A stretch of 64,000 nt of DNA from Pseudomonadota bacterium (GCA_029558635.1 JAKQEE010000314.1:62001-126000), one strand, 5' to 3'. Counted from the first letter of the stretch, positions 1 to 9,176 are shown. Numbers and translations are program-made. Notes: generated by a model not told the origin, from the sequence alone.

Positions 1-329
1 CCAAGCGCCTTCTGCAAAACGTTGTCATTTCCCTGAAGCCTTGTATTTCCAGCGCCTTCTTGAGCCGTCACCAGAGATGTCAACAAAATGACGTCGCTTT
101 CCAATCTCTGGATATCTGTGGTGACAATTTTTTCAACAGATGTTTTCAAACTGGAGGTTTCATCCCGAACCACTTGCTCCACAAACAAGTTTGAAACCAG
201 AAAGGCGATTGCCGTCAGGATAAAGCCATTCACGGCCGCCATAAAAAAGGCCAGATGCTCCCGGATCAATGATTTGATCGAGCTATTGCCTTCCTGTGAC
301 TTCAGGGCCTCCAAATAACCGTATTTCAT
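1..329 (-). CDS. Membrane-anchored protein, N-terminal part (cut by window edge)
   Basis: The minus strand is open from an ATG at 329 to the window edge with no stop, 109 codons. The start reads MKYGYLEALKSQ. A charged cytoplasmic stretch of about 25 residues is followed by one hydrophobic segment (about residues 29-49, core FILTAIAFLVSNLFV). After it comes a hydrophilic region rich in Ser, Thr and Glu that looks periplasmic and helical. This layout is that of the first part of a membrane sensor such as a histidine kinase, cyclase or chemoreceptor, but no signalling domain is visible, so the function is unknown. A small plus-strand reading frame lies over the same bases and is judged a shadow. 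Confidence 0.6.
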   Translation of the reverse strand, partial: MKYGYLEALKSQEGNSSIKSLIREHLAFFMAAVNGFILTAIAFLVSNLFVEQVVRDETSSLKTSVEKIVTTDIQRLESDVILLTSLVTAQEGAGNTRLQGNDNVLQKAL

Positions 330-603
330 TGTAACAAAGCGAGTCCGAAACTTAGTGTGAGTTTGGTATTTTGATTTCATTCCGCCATAAAGGACTTAAG
401 ACATCCCTAACGGAGGGGCTTTTTCTCTCTATAACAGCTACAAAGTCATGTAATTTTCCGTAAGCTTATCCTTTTCGCTTATTTATGGTGAATACCGGCA
501 TATTTCATTATTCATTTATTGACTTTTAGCCTTGAAAAAGCAGATAAAGGTTAGTGCAACTGCGGTTGCCAAACGAATCCCTACCTCTGGAGATATAGAC
601 GCA

Positions 604-1059
604 ATGAAGACCCCTTTCGACGCATGGTTGAAACCTGATATGGCCTCAAATTTTATGGCTCCCAATGCCGCAGCCGGAATGAAAGAATTGATGGAGGCCG
701 GACGCAAGTCGGTGCAGGCGTATGCCGAGGCCGGACAGGTCGCCGCCGAGAGCATTCAAACCATTATTCAGCGCCAGAATGAAATTTTGTCGCAGATGGT
801 CCGTGACAATTCCACAATCGCGCAAGAAATCATCAATGAAGGCACGCCGGAAGAAAAAATTGCGCGCGGTGCCGAGTTGATCCGCAACGCCTATGAGCAC
901 ACCGTGTCCGGTTTCCAAGAAGTCGGCGATATCTGCAACAAGTCGACGCGCGAGGCTTGCGACATTATCAACAGACGCGTTTCCGATTGCATTGAAGAAA
1001 TCGGATGCACCGCCAGAGAAGCTGCCGGAAAAAAATCGAAAGCCAAAAAGAGCGCATAA
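604..1059 (+). CDS. Phasin family protein (PHA granule-associated)
   Basis: A 151-residue protein. The start is taken at the ATG at 604 because GGAG lies 11 bases upstream; an in-frame TTG at 532 would add 24 unsupported residues. It is almost entirely amphipathic helix, with a long Gln/Ala/Glu-rich central part (AESIQTIIQRQNEILSQMV) and a Lys/Ala-rich tail (AAGKKSKAKKSA). That composition, length and helix pattern match the Phasin_2 family, proteins that coat polyhydroxyalkanoate granules. It implies PHA storage, although no PHA synthase gene is in the window. The gene is monocistronic and followed by a strong terminator. The family call comes from pattern recognition, not from a catalytic motif. 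Confidence 0.75.
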   Translation: MKTPFDAWLKPDMASNFMAPNAAAGMKELMEAGRKSVQAYAEAGQVAAESIQTIIQRQNEILSQMVRDNSTIAQEIINEGTPEEKIARGAELIRNAYEHTVSGFQEVGDICNKSTREACDIINRRVSDCIEEIGCTAREAAGKKSKAKKSA

Positions 1060-1082
1060 GCGTTTGGCTTCTTAAAAAAAGG

Positions 1083-1108
1083 AAGGCCCTGCTGTGCGGG
1101 GCTTTTTT
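1083..1108 (+). terminator. Rho-independent terminator after the phasin gene
   Basis: Seven-pair stem GCCCTGC/GCGGGGC (one G-T pair) with a TGT loop, extended by flanking A-T pairs and followed by six T. It lies between convergent genes. The other strand also has a T-rich run after the stem, so it may serve the histidine kinase gene too. Confidence 0.85.
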
Positions 1109-1116
1109 GTTTTTCT

Positions 1117-2466
1117 CTATTGGGGCAATTCTATTCTGACCCGCAGCCCCCCCATCGGGCTTTTATCCAGTGTGATATGGCCGCCATGTGCGTGAACAAT
1201 ATCCTTTACAATCGGGAGCCCCAACCCCACCCCTCCGGTTGTGGTGTTGCGCGAATTATCGACGCGGTAAAACGGCTTGAAGACTTCCTCATAAAGTTCC
1301 GGCGGTATACCCGGGCCGTTATCGTCAATATTGATCGCGATGCTGCCCGTCTGTTTTTCAATTGTAATCTTGATTCCCGATCCGAATTTTTCGGCATTGC
1401 CGATCACGTTGGACAGGCAGCGTTCCAGCGCCAGGGGGCGGGCCACAATCCGGATATCCTCTTCCCCAATGAACTCGATCTCGGTTCCGTGGCGGCGGGT
1501 CTTTTCAACGATTTTGGTGATCAAGGATGTGAGGAAAATAGGCTCTCCCATCTCGCGTTCTTCGCCACGCACAAAATCGAGATAACTGTCGATCATGCGT
1601 TCCATATCGGTGACATCTTGTTTCAATGCCTTGACATCATCGCCTCCGTCCAAAAACGAGAGACCTAATTTCATGCGGGTGAGCGGCGTTCTAAGATCAT
1701 GCGAAATCCCGGCGAGCATCGCCGTGCGTTGTTCGATCTGGCGGGTGATGCGTTCGTGCATTTCAAGAAATGCCCGACCTGCCGCGCGGACTTCACGGGC
1801 GCCTTCAGGCTTGAAGGACAATATTTCACGACCCGTTCCCATGCGTTCGGCGGCCAGCGCCAGCCGTCTGATCGGGCGAATCTGGTTGCGCATGAATATT
1901 ACCGCAATCGAGAACAGAATGACGGAGCTTCCCCCCAGCCAGAGCAGGAAAATATATGCCGAAGACGAAAACAAACGGCGTTCTAGCGCCAGAATACGCA
2001 GCACTCCGCCATCGAGTTGAATTCCCACATTCACCCACTTGTCATCCGGCGAAGTCGAAAGGCTGAACGGACGACGAACCTGTTCACTTAATGCCTTCGA
2101 AAGAGCCATAGCCGTAAAAGGCTCCCATGTTCCTTCGAAAACGATTTCGGGTTTGAGAGTTTCCCCCTTTTCATAGGTAATCAGAAGGTCAAGATTCTGC
2201 GCGGCGTAGTTGGTCAGTTTTTCGAGGCGTTTGTCCGTGACTCCGCCTTCGATTTCGTCGGCCATGATCGCGATTTCGCCTGCCACACCAAACGCCAGAC
2301 GCGAGGTGATCTTGCGCCAGTGATTGTCAACGAAGACCGACATCACCACGATTTCCATCAGGAGAACCGGAATCACAATAATCAGCAGCGAACGGGCAAA
2401 CAGCGTTCGCGGTAAGATTTTGTGGATCCAGTACCAGGGGTTCAGTTTTTTCAGTTCAAACGCCAT
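1117..2466 (-). CDS. EnvZ-like membrane histidine kinase
   Basis: A 449-residue sensor kinase. Transmembrane segments sit at about residues 21-46 and 170-192 and enclose a periplasmic domain of about 120 residues. A HAMP linker (RNQIRPIRRLALAAERMG) follows. The dimerisation/phosphoacceptor helix carries GISHDLRTPLTRMKL with His256. The ATPase domain shows the N box (LSNVIGNAEKFG), the G1 box (IDDNGPGIPPEL), the F box (FKPFYRVDNSR) and the G2 box (GGVGLGLPIVKDI). This is the architecture of the EnvZ group, which autophosphorylates and passes phosphate to an OmpR-type regulator. The cognate regulator gene lies upstream with only one base between its stop and this start, so the two are co-transcribed. 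The stimulus cannot be read from the sequence; osmotic control is only an analogy. Confidence 0.9.
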   Translation of the reverse strand: MAFELKKLNPWYWIHKILPRTLFARSLLIIVIPVLLMEIVVMSVFVDNHWRKITSRLAFGVAGEIAIMADEIEGGVTDKRLEKLTNYAAQNLDLLITYEKGETLKPEIVFEGTWEPFTAMALSKALSEQVRRPFSLSTSPDDKWVNVGIQLDGGVLRILALERRLFSSSAYIFLLWLGGSSVILFSIAVIFMRNQIRPIRRLALAAERMGTGREILSFKPEGAREVRAAGRAFLEMHERITRQIEQRTAMLAGISHDLRTPLTRMKLGLSFLDGGDDVKALKQDVTDMERMIDSYLDFVRGEEREMGEPIFLTSLITKIVEKTRRHGTEIEFIGEEDIRIVARPLALERCLSNVIGNAEKFGSGIKITIEKQTGSIAINIDDNGPGIPPELYEEVFKPFYRVDNSRNTTTGGVGLGLPIVKDIVHAHGGHITLDKSPMGGLRVRIELPQ

Positions 2467-2467
2467 T

Positions 2468-3172
2468 CTATTCTTTCAATATATACCCTTGGCCACGCAC
2501 GGTCTGGATATAGCGCGGATAGCGGCCATCTTCCTCGATTTTCTTTCTGAGGCGCGTAATCTGGACATCCACCGTCCGGTCATTGCCGTCAACGCCGCAC
2601 AGGCGCGCTAGTTCTTCACGCGATAAAATTTTTCCGCCGTGCCGCGCCAGAGATTCCAGCAATTTCATTTCGACGCTGGTCAGGCGGATTTCGCTCCCCT
2701 CCCCATCCGTGGCGACCGACGTTTCGGGGTTGCATGTCCACTTCCCGACCCTGATTTCCGGCATCGGTCTGGTGACGTTCTGGCTGCGGCGGAGGATGGC
2801 TTGCAATCTCAATAGCAATTCTTTGGGTTCGAACGGTTTGGCCAGATAATCGTCGGCGCCCGATTCCAGACCCTCGATCCGGTTATCTGTTTCACCTAAG
2901 GCGGTCAAAAGCAAAACTGGAATTTGCGACGATGCCCTCAAATCTCTGGTGAATTCGAATCCGCTTTTGCCGGGCATCATCACATCAACCACCAGTGCGT
3001 CAAACAGCGCCAGTTTCATAACTGCGCCTGCGTCCTCAGCATCCTTGGCCGTGGCGACAACAAATCCGTTTTCCCGCAAATAACGGGACAAAAGCGATCT
3101 GATCCGGTCGTCGTCGTCGATCACCAGAATATGGGGCTTATCCGATTCACTGAACAAGGCGGGGCCGGCCAT
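2468..3172 (-). CDS. OmpR-family response regulator
   Basis: A 234-residue regulator. The receiver domain (about residues 13-128) has the acidic cluster IDDDD, phosphoacceptor Asp63 in VVDVMMPGKSGF, the conserved Thr in LLLTALGE and Lys in YLAKPFEPKELL. The C-terminal winged helix (about residues 140-232) ends with the OmpR-type RTVDVQITRLRKKIEEDGR and IQTVRGQGYIL. It is the first gene of the pair with the EnvZ-like kinase and is divergent from ilvE, with a spacer of about 95 bases. It should bind DNA after phosphorylation by the adjacent kinase. The target genes are unknown; the barrel protein at 16.4 kb would be a natural candidate but no operator was identified. Confidence 0.92.
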   Translation of the reverse strand: MAGPALFSESDKPHILVIDDDDRIRSLLSRYLRENGFVVATAKDAEDAGAVMKLALFDALVVDVMMPGKSGFEFTRDLRASSQIPVLLLTALGETDNRIEGLESGADDYLAKPFEPKELLLRLQAILRRSQNVTRPMPEIRVGKWTCNPETSVATDGEGSEIRLTSVEMKLLESLARHGGKILSREELARLCGVDGNDRTVDVQITRLRKKIEEDGRYPRYIQTVRGQGYILKE

Positions 3173-3268
3173 TTTTGTTCCTTTTTCCCCCTATTCTTGC
3201 ATTTCGGGGGGTTTCCCTATAATTTACTTGGTTATAAAGAGTTTTCTAGAGAAAATGCAAGGTAGATC

Positions 3269-4177
3269 ATGGCTTTAATCCCTTTTGACGATCGTGACGG
3301 TTTTATCTGGTTTGACGGGGCGCTGGTTCCGTGGCGCGAGGCTAAAATCCACGTCATCACTCACGGGCTTCATTATGGAAGCTGTGTGTTCGAGGGTGAG
3401 CGCGCCTATGAAGGCCAAATTTTCAAAAGTGTCGAGCATACGGCCCGTTTGTTCAAGTCTGCCGATCTTCTGGGGATGGAGATGCCCTTTACCCAAGAGC
3501 AGATCAATGAAGCCAAGGAAGAGGTTCTGAAGGCCAATAATCTGGTTGATGCCTATCTTCGCCCTGTTGCGTGGCGCGGGTCCGAGCAAATGGGGATTGC
3601 GGCGCAGTCCACCAAGACCCATGTGGCGATTGCAGCATGGGAATGGCCCAGCTATTTCTCGCCGGAGCTTCGCGAGCACGGCATTTCGCTCAAAACTTCG
3701 TCGTGGAAAAAGCCTGCCCCGGATACTGCGCCCTGTCATGCCAAAGCTGCGGGGCTTTATATGATCAATACGCTTTCCAAGCATGACGCCGAAAAGGCCG
3801 GTTATATCGACGCATTGATGTGTGACTATCGCGGTTATCCTGTGGAAGCAACTGGTGCCAATTTGTTCCGTATCAAGGACGGCGTCATTCGCACGCCAAA
3901 GCCTGATTGCTTCCTCAATGGCATTACCCGCCAGACGGCAATCGAACTGGCCCGCGATTTGGGCTTCCCGCTTGAAGAAGATCATATCACGATGGAAGAT
4001 TTGAAATCTGCCGACGAAGTGTTTATCACCGGCACGGCTGCCGAAGTCATGCCTATCGGCAAGATCGACGACACGGTTTATGCGGTCGGGCCCGTGAGCC
4101 GCGCCTTGCGCGAAGCGTATGAAAATCTCGTTCGCGGACGGCCTTATATGGCTAAAAAAAACTCTGAAGCTGCATAA
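3269..4177 (+). CDS. ilvE: Branched-chain amino acid aminotransferase
   Basis: A 302-residue class IV (D-amino-acid-aminotransferase fold) PLP enzyme that transaminates leucine, isoleucine and valine with 2-oxoglutarate as acceptor. Visible family features are the N-terminal WFDGALVPW, THGLHYGSCVFEG, the PLP-binding lysine Lys159 in CHAKAAGLYMIN, the EATGANLF segment and the TGTAAEVMPIG phosphate-binding turn near the C-terminus. The length equals that of typical bacterial IlvE. AGGT lies seven bases before the ATG. The gene starts a short plus-strand unit with the small exported protein that follows 22 bases later. Family confidence is high; substrate specificity is inferred from motifs. Confidence 0.92.
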   Translation: MALIPFDDRDGFIWFDGALVPWREAKIHVITHGLHYGSCVFEGERAYEGQIFKSVEHTARLFKSADLLGMEMPFTQEQINEAKEEVLKANNLVDAYLRPVAWRGSEQMGIAAQSTKTHVAIAAWEWPSYFSPELREHGISLKTSSWKKPAPDTAPCHAKAAGLYMINTLSKHDAEKAGYIDALMCDYRGYPVEATGANLFRIKDGVIRTPKPDCFLNGITRQTAIELARDLGFPLEEDHITMEDLKSADEVFITGTAAEVMPIGKIDDTVYAVGPVSRALREAYENLVRGRPYMAKKNSEAA

Positions 4178-4199
4178 CCCCGTTTGACTGGAGAACTCT

Positions 4200-4496
4200 A
4201 TGAAGAATATGCATTTAGTACTGGCACTATTGCTTGCAATGTCAGCTGGGTCTGCCCTTGCGGACAGTGTTGCATCCGCTCAGGCAGAGATCTCCGCACT
4301 GACCCAACAAATTCAAGCAGCGCCACAGGACAGAGACCTATATAATAAGCGAAGCCAGCTGTATCATAGGATAGGAGAGCATCAGGCAGCACTTGATGAC
4401 TTGAAGAAAAACTGCGCACTCGAGCCTAATCCGGATTTCCAAGAGCTTTGCAATATGGAAGTTCAGGACTATATGAAGATCTACGGAGTCAAGTAG
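4200..4496 (+). CDS. Small exported TPR-like protein, function unknown
   Basis: A 98-residue protein with a good signal peptide (MKNMHLVLALLLAMSAGSALA, probable cleavage after residue 21). The mature part is helical and has a TPR-like pair of helices (LYNKRSQLYHRIGEHQAALDDLKKNCALEP), as in periplasmic tetratricopeptide proteins, plus two cysteines that could pair. GGAGAA precedes the ATG. It lies 22 bases after ilvE, so it may share that transcript, but a link to amino acid metabolism is not evident. Its stop is four bases from the convergent adenosine deaminase gene, with no terminator hairpin visible. Confidence 0.6.
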   Translation: MKNMHLVLALLLAMSAGSALADSVASAQAEISALTQQIQAAPQDRDLYNKRSQLYHRIGEHQAALDDLKKNCALEPNPDFQELCNMEVQDYMKIYGVK

Positions 4497-4500
4497 ATCA

Positions 4501-5520
4501 CTAGTCTGTCTTTTTTGTTCCTGTTTTCCCCAACAAGGATTCTTTTAACGACGGTTCCGCAAATGATGCGCGAATTGCATTGCGGGTCAACCCCAGAAGC
4601 TCGCTGTTTGTGAAGCCGAATTCGTCTTTTGCAATTCTATATTCCATACCGATTGAATTGCCGAACAGTCCAGGATCGTCGGAGTTCAGACAAATGGACA
4701 CGCCCGCATCGTAAAGTTTTCTCAGTGGATGGCTTTTATAATCCGAATAATTGCTGATCGCCAGAATATTGCTGGTCGGGCAAACTTCGAGGGTTATGCC
4801 ACGCTTTTTTAGCTCCACGATTAGTGCGGGATCTTCGATACTCCGCACACCGTGGCCAATGCGGTCGATCGGTAGTCGGTTCAGCGCATCCCATACATTG
4901 ACAGGCCCAATGTTCTCCCCTACGTGGGCACGAACACCCAGAGGTCGCCCAAAATCTTTCAAGACCCGCTTGTATACGGATTCGAATGCGCCAAGATCTT
5001 CTTCCCGCTCTCCTCCCGCGATATCCAGCCCGACAATATATGGATGAGGATAAGAGAGGATCAGATCGGCATCGCGTTCGGCTTCGACCCCGGGGCGATG
5101 TCGTTCAAACGTCATGGTAAACCGCGCCTCTATTCCCGTATCGGCTCTGGCGCGGTCGATGCCGCGAACCATACCGTCGATCATCTCTTTATAATCTATA
5201 CCGGACACCAGACATTGACCGGGGTATCCGCTTGGCTCGACATAAATCGCACCTTCAGCGGCACAGCGGCACAAATAATCGTACATAATGAGTTCATAAT
5301 CGCTCGATGTGCGCAGGCAGTGCGCCATCTCCTGATAGACGCGCGTTACAAGATCAATAAATCCGTTCCAACGGTATGAATTTCCGTCGTCCGTAAAAAT
5401 GTCGGGGTTGATTTCTATGCCGTTTCTTTGTGCGATGGCTCTCGCCGTAGACGGTGTTACGGTTCCTTCAATATGGACATGAAGTTCGGCTTTGGGAATG
5501 GTGCGAATATCTGTATTCAT
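4501..5520 (-). CDS. add: Adenosine deaminase family protein
   Basis: A 339-residue metal-dependent amidohydrolase. Features of the family are the zinc-binding HVHIEG near residue 14, the catalytic region VRAHVGEN, the GHGVRSIEDP segment and the metal-binding SDDPGLFG, all in the usual order. It should convert adenosine (or, in a related subgroup, adenine) to the inosine/hypoxanthine product in purine salvage. Adenosine versus adenine preference cannot be settled by eye. It is the last gene of a minus-strand run: the ychF stop is 11 bases before its start. Confidence 0.8.
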   Translation of the reverse strand: MNTDIRTIPKAELHVHIEGTVTPSTARAIAQRNGIEINPDIFTDDGNSYRWNGFIDLVTRVYQEMAHCLRTSSDYELIMYDYLCRCAAEGAIYVEPSGYPGQCLVSGIDYKEMIDGMVRGIDRARADTGIEARFTMTFERHRPGVEAERDADLILSYPHPYIVGLDIAGGEREEDLGAFESVYKRVLKDFGRPLGVRAHVGENIGPVNVWDALNRLPIDRIGHGVRSIEDPALIVELKKRGITLEVCPTSNILAISNYSDYKSHPLRKLYDAGVSICLNSDDPGLFGNSIGMEYRIAKDEFGFTNSELLGLTRNAIRASFAEPSLKESLLGKTGTKKTD

Positions 5521-5531
5521 ACTTCATTCTT

Positions 5532-6632
5532 TTAGACATTAAACCGGAACAAAATCACATCACCATCGGCGACGGTGTAGTCCTTTCCTTCGGAGCGGAG
5601 TTTGCCGTGGTCTTTGGCGCCTTGTTCGCCGCCACACGCCACATAATCAGCAAAGGCAATCACTTCGGCGCGGATAAAGCCGCGTTCAAAATCAGTGTGG
5701 ATGACGCCTGCCGCTTGCGGAGCTTTGGCACCCACGGGAATGGTCCATGCCCTTGCCTCTTTCGGGCCCACCGTGAAATAGGTTTCAAGGCCTAGTAACT
5801 TGTACCCCGCGCGGATGATTTTGTTGAGGCCCGGTTCTTCAAGGCCTAATGATTCCAGAAATTCTTTCTTTTCGTCCTCAGAGCCCAGTTGTGCGATTTG
5901 CGATTCAATTTCGGCGCAGATGATGACGTATTCCGATTTCTTTTCCTTGGCCATGCTTGCCACCTTTTCGGTCATGGCGTTGCCTTTTTCGGCGTCACTT
6001 TCCAAGACGTTGCAAACATAGAGCATCGGCTTGCTGGTCATCAAAAATAATTCGCGAACTGCTTTTTCCATGTCTTCAGGAACTTCGACCGTGCGGGCGG
6101 GTTTGCCTTCGTTGAGTGTGTCACGGATTTTGGTCATGAACTCGACTTGGGATTTCAACTCCTTATCGCCGGATTTTGCTTTTTTCGACATGCTGTCGAT
6201 CTGGCGTTCCAAACTTTCCAGATCGGCCAACATCAATTCGGTCTCGATAATATCCGCGTCGCGTACCGGATCGACCGAGCCTTCGACATGGGTGATATTC
6301 TCATCTTCGAAGCAGCGCAGAACGTGGATAATCGCGTCCACCTGACGAATGTTGGACAAAAATTTATTCCCCAGCCCCTCGCCTTTCGAGGCCCCTTTCA
6401 CAAGACCTGCGATATCGACGAATTCGAGTTGCGTCGGGACAATATTTTGCGACTTGCCGATTTCGGCCAGTTTATCAAGGCGTGTGTCAGGAACACCGAC
6501 GCGGCCCACGTTCGGCTCGATCGTGCAAAACGGAAAATTCGCGGCCTGTGCCGCGGCCGTTGCCGTCAGCGCGTTAAAGGTCGTCGACTTCCCGACGTTC
6601 GGAAGCCCTACAATTCCACAATTAAATCCCAT
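5532..6632 (-). CDS. ychF: Redox-regulated ATPase YchF (Obg-like)
   Basis: A 366-residue P-loop protein starting MGFNCGIVGLPNVGKST, with the Walker A loop at residues 9-17. Further features are the switch region VDIAGLVKGASKGEGLGN, CNVLE in place of the GTPase NKxD (the change that makes YchF prefer ATP), and the C-terminal TGS-like domain ending with DYTVADGDVILFRFNV. Length matches the family. YchF associates with ribosomes and takes part in stress and redox responses. It sits four bases after pth; the rplY-pth-ychF order is widespread in proteobacteria, which supports all three calls. Confidence 0.95.
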   Translation of the reverse strand: MGFNCGIVGLPNVGKSTTFNALTATAAAQAANFPFCTIEPNVGRVGVPDTRLDKLAEIGKSQNIVPTQLEFVDIAGLVKGASKGEGLGNKFLSNIRQVDAIIHVLRCFEDENITHVEGSVDPVRDADIIETELMLADLESLERQIDSMSKKAKSGDKELKSQVEFMTKIRDTLNEGKPARTVEVPEDMEKAVRELFLMTSKPMLYVCNVLESDAEKGNAMTEKVASMAKEKKSEYVIICAEIESQIAQLGSEDEKKEFLESLGLEEPGLNKIIRAGYKLLGLETYFTVGPKEARAWTIPVGAKAPQAAGVIHTDFERGFIRAEVIAFADYVACGGEQGAKDHGKLRSEGKDYTVADGDVILFRFNV

Positions 6633-6636
6633 TTTT

Positions 6637-7257
6637 CTATTCCTTTGCTTTTAATTCTTCGTTCGGTTTTTCTTTTTTCGGTTTTGGCGGTTGCGTGGCG
6701 CGGGCGACGTTGGTCAGGAAATCCGCGTCGTTGCCTTTGATCAGGAGCGGCGTTTCCTTGGCGATAGCTGGAAGAAGTTTTTCCAGCCACTCTTCATCTG
6801 CCTTCGCAAAATTGCCCAGCACATATCCGGTCACGCGGTCTTTGTCGCCCGGATGACCGATGCCGAGGCGCACACGTTTATAATTCGGGTTATCCAACCA
6901 ATCATCCATCGAGCGCAGGCCGTTATGCCCCGCAGCTCCCCCGCCGATTTTGATTTTCAGTTTTCCGGCGGCGACATCCAGTTCGTCATGAAATGCGATC
7001 ATATCCGATGTCGGGATTTTATAAAATTTTGCAACTTCGCCGACCGAGCGTCCCGATTCATTCATATAGGTCTGGGGTTTTAGAAGCGCGACTTTTTCGC
7101 CAGCGATCATGCCTTCGGCATACAGGCCTTTATATTTATTTTTGAATGGTGGGAAGCCGTACTTTTCGGCAATGGCATCTATCGCCATAAAACCGATATT
7201 ATGGCGGTTGCGCTCGTACTCTGCGCCGGGGTTTCCTAATCCTACAATCAAAAACAT
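6637..7257 (-). CDS. pth: Peptidyl-tRNA hydrolase
   Basis: Recycles peptidyl-tRNA by hydrolysing the ester bond between peptide and tRNA. The start is taken at the ATG at 7257, giving [11 protein letters not shown], the normal family N-terminus, and 206 residues; an in-frame TTG at 7293 would only add a non-conserved leader. Conserved residues are Asn9, catalytic His19 (RNRHNIGF), the MNESG loop, [13 protein letters not shown] and [11 protein letters not shown] Lys/Pro-rich tail extends beyond the usual end. The spacer to rplY contains a perfect inverted repeat. Translation signals are modest (AAGA nine bases upstream). Confidence 0.94.
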   Translation of the reverse strand: MFLIVGLGNPGAEYERNRHNIGFMAIDAIAEKYGFPPFKNKYKGLYAEGMIAGEKVALLKPQTYMNESGRSVGEVAKFYKIPTSDMIAFHDELDVAAGKLKIKIGGGAAGHNGLRSMDDWLDNPNYKRVRLGIGHPGDKDRVTGYVLGNFAKADEEWLEKLLPAIAKETPLLIKGNDADFLTNVARATQPPKPKKEKPNEELKAKE

Positions 7258-7274
7258 GGTGTCATTCTTAAAGC

Positions 7275-7319
7275 AAATCCCCCGACGAGCCAAGAACGAA
7301 GAGGCCGGACGGGGGATTT
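7275..7319 (-). promoter_or_regulatory. Ten-base perfect inverted repeat between rplY and pth
   Basis: AAATCCCCCG at 7275-7284 and CGGGGGATTT at 7310-7319 are exact reverse complements, separated by 25 bases. On the minus strand the hairpin would form just after the rplY stop and end 17 bases before the pth ATG. There is no long T run, so it looks more like an attenuator, processing site or mRNA-stabilising stem than a plain terminator. The role is inferred only from position. Confidence 0.55.
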
Positions 7320-7341
7320 AGATTCGTTATTCAGGGTCAGA

Positions 7342-8025
7342 TTATTTTTTCATCCCTTGGGCTTTTTTGTCGCTGTCCTTTTTTACGGGCGCAGCAGGCG
7401 CGGCAACAACAGGTGCGGCAGCGGCAGCAGCTTCAGCAGCAATGTCGGCCGCTTTAACAACAGGCTCAACAATGTTGGCCAGAGTCAGATCTTCACCTTG
7501 ATGACCCATAACTTCGGCGCCTTTCGGCAGCTTGATGTCGCTGAGTTTGAACGCGGCGTTCAGATCTGCCGTGGACATATCAATTTCAATCGCTTCGGGA
7601 ATGTCACCAGCTGCGCAACGCAGATCAAGGTGATGGTGCACGACGTTCAAAACGCCTTTTGCCTTGATACCGGGGCAAACGTCCTGACCAACAAAGTGCA
7701 GAGGAACCTGAACGATAATTTTGGTTTTCGGACCAACGCGCATGAAGTCAATATGTTCAACGCGATCAGATACAGGGTTCAATTGAATATCCCGAGCCAA
7801 TACACTCACTTTCTGGCCATCAACGTCCAGATCACAGATATGAGTTCTCATTCCGCCTTTCTGGAACTGAAGGGTAATATCTTTCGCCGAGCAAGAGATC
7901 AGAACCGGAGCTTTATTGTCTCCGTAAATCACTGCTGGGATACGATTTTCACGACGCAAAGCACGAGCGACCCCCTTACCGGCCCTATCTCGCTTTTGCG
8001 CAGCCAATGCATAATTTTTTGACAT
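7342..8025 (-). CDS. rplY: Large ribosomal subunit protein bL25 (CTC form)
   Basis: A 227-residue protein of the long CTC type that binds 5S rRNA in the central protuberance. The start at 8025 (MSKNYALAAQKRD) is preceded by AAAAGGAAA, and the 12 residues upstream in the same frame are not conserved. The N-terminal 5S-binding domain (about residues 1-92) contains RENRIPAVIYGDNKAP. The second beta domain carries VPLHFVGQDVCPGIKAKGVLN and runs to about residue 185. An Ala/Pro/Val-rich tail ends in a lysine-rich tip, typical of alphaproteobacterial members. It lies downstream of prs and upstream of pth, a common order. Confidence 0.95.
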   Translation of the reverse strand: MSKNYALAAQKRDRAGKGVARALRRENRIPAVIYGDNKAPVLISCSAKDITLQFQKGGMRTHICDLDVDGQKVSVLARDIQLNPVSDRVEHIDFMRVGPKTKIIVQVPLHFVGQDVCPGIKAKGVLNVVHHHLDLRCAAGDIPEAIEIDMSTADLNAAFKLSDIKLPKGAEVMGHQGEDLTLANIVEPVVKAADIAAEAAAAAAPVVAAPAAPVKKDSDKKAQGMKK

Positions 8026-8143
8026 AGCAAATTTCCTTTTCAAATTTAGTAAAAACAACACCCTGCCGGCCTCCAGGGGTGCCGATCAGGATGGGCTGGT
8101 TTAGCAAGAAAACCGCCCCGAAATCAAGGTTTATTTAGCCGAT

Positions 8144-9076
8144 TTACTTGAAAAGTGCGGAAATCGAGCGGTCCTCGGCGATGCGGAGGATGGCTTCGCC
8201 CATCAGGGGGGCGATGGTCAGTTGTTCGAATTTGCTGGATTTCAGGACCTCATCAGTTGCCATAATGCTGTCGGTCGTCACCAGTTTCTTGATTGCAGAG
8301 TTTTCAACCCGCTCGACGGCCTTGCCCGACAGGACCCCATGAACGACGTAGGAGTAAACTTCGTCGGCCCCCTCTTCCATCAGGGCGGTAGCGGCGTTAC
8401 ACAGCGTTCCGGCAGAATCGACAATGTCGTCGATCAGGACGCAGGTTTTGCCCTTCACATCGCCGATGATGTTCATGACTTCGGAGACACCTGCCTTTTC
8501 ACGGCGTTTGTCGATGATGGCCAGATCCGCGTTCAGGCGTTTGGCCATCGCGCGGGCGCGAACCACACCACCGATGTCTGGGGATACCACCATGACGTCC
8601 TTCCCGTCAAAGCGGCGTTGCATATCGGGAACGAAAACCGGAGAGGAAATCAGGTTGTCGGTCGGAATATCGAAGAAGCCCTGAATCTGTCCGGCATGGA
8701 GGTCGAGCATCAAGGCGCGGTTGGCCCCTGCCGTTGTGATCAGATTGGCCACCAGTTTTGCGGTGATCGGGGTCCGTGATCCGGTGCGGCGGTCCTGACG
8801 GGCGTATCCGAAATAAGGAATGACAGCGGTGATGCGGCGGGCCGAGCTGCGACGCAGGGCATCGAGTGTAATCAGGAGTTCCATCAAGTGGTCGTTGGCC
8901 GGAGCCGAGGTGGGCTGGATAATGAAGACGTCTTCGCCACGGATATTTTCGTCGATATCGACGAAGACTTCCATATCGGAGAACCGTTTGATGCTGGCAT
9001 TGGCCAAGGGAATATCGAGATATTTGGAAATCGCCTGTGCGAGCGGTTGGTTGGCATTACCGGCAATCAGTTTCAT
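8144..9076 (-). CDS. prs: Ribose-phosphate pyrophosphokinase
   Basis: Makes PRPP from ribose 5-phosphate and ATP for nucleotide, His and Trp synthesis. The start is placed at the ATG at 9076 ([17 protein letters not shown]), giving the family length of 310 residues; an in-frame start at 9127 adds an unconserved leader. Visible motifs are the ATP-site region [18 protein letters not shown] (preceded by YFGYARQ), the divalent-metal segment [14 protein letters not shown] and the PRPP-binding loop [17 protein letters not shown] spacer of 118 bases separates it from rplY downstream; an imperfect hairpin there lacks a T run. Confidence 0.96.
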   Translation of the reverse strand: MKLIAGNANQPLAQAISKYLDIPLANASIKRFSDMEVFVDIDENIRGEDVFIIQPTSAPANDHLMELLITLDALRRSSARRITAVIPYFGYARQDRRTGSRTPITAKLVANLITTAGANRALMLDLHAGQIQGFFDIPTDNLISSPVFVPDMQRRFDGKDVMVVSPDIGGVVRARAMAKRLNADLAIIDKRREKAGVSEVMNIIGDVKGKTCVLIDDIVDSAGTLCNAATALMEEGADEVYSYVVHGVLSGKAVERVENSAIKKLVTTDSIMATDEVLKSSKFEQLTIAPLMGEAILRIAEDRSISALFK

Positions 9077-9176
9077 GGTCGTGAGGCCCTTTTTTATATA
9101 TGGAAGTTGATTGAGGGCACTATTCAAAATTCCGCCCAGAAAATCAAGTTTTTATGACGGGTCAATTTGCCGCCCA

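Noticed and set aside
8088..8120. Hairpin GGGCTGGTTT/AAACCGCCC between prs and rplY as a terminator
   Set aside because: The stem has a bulge and no T run follows on the minus strand; it is too weak to call.
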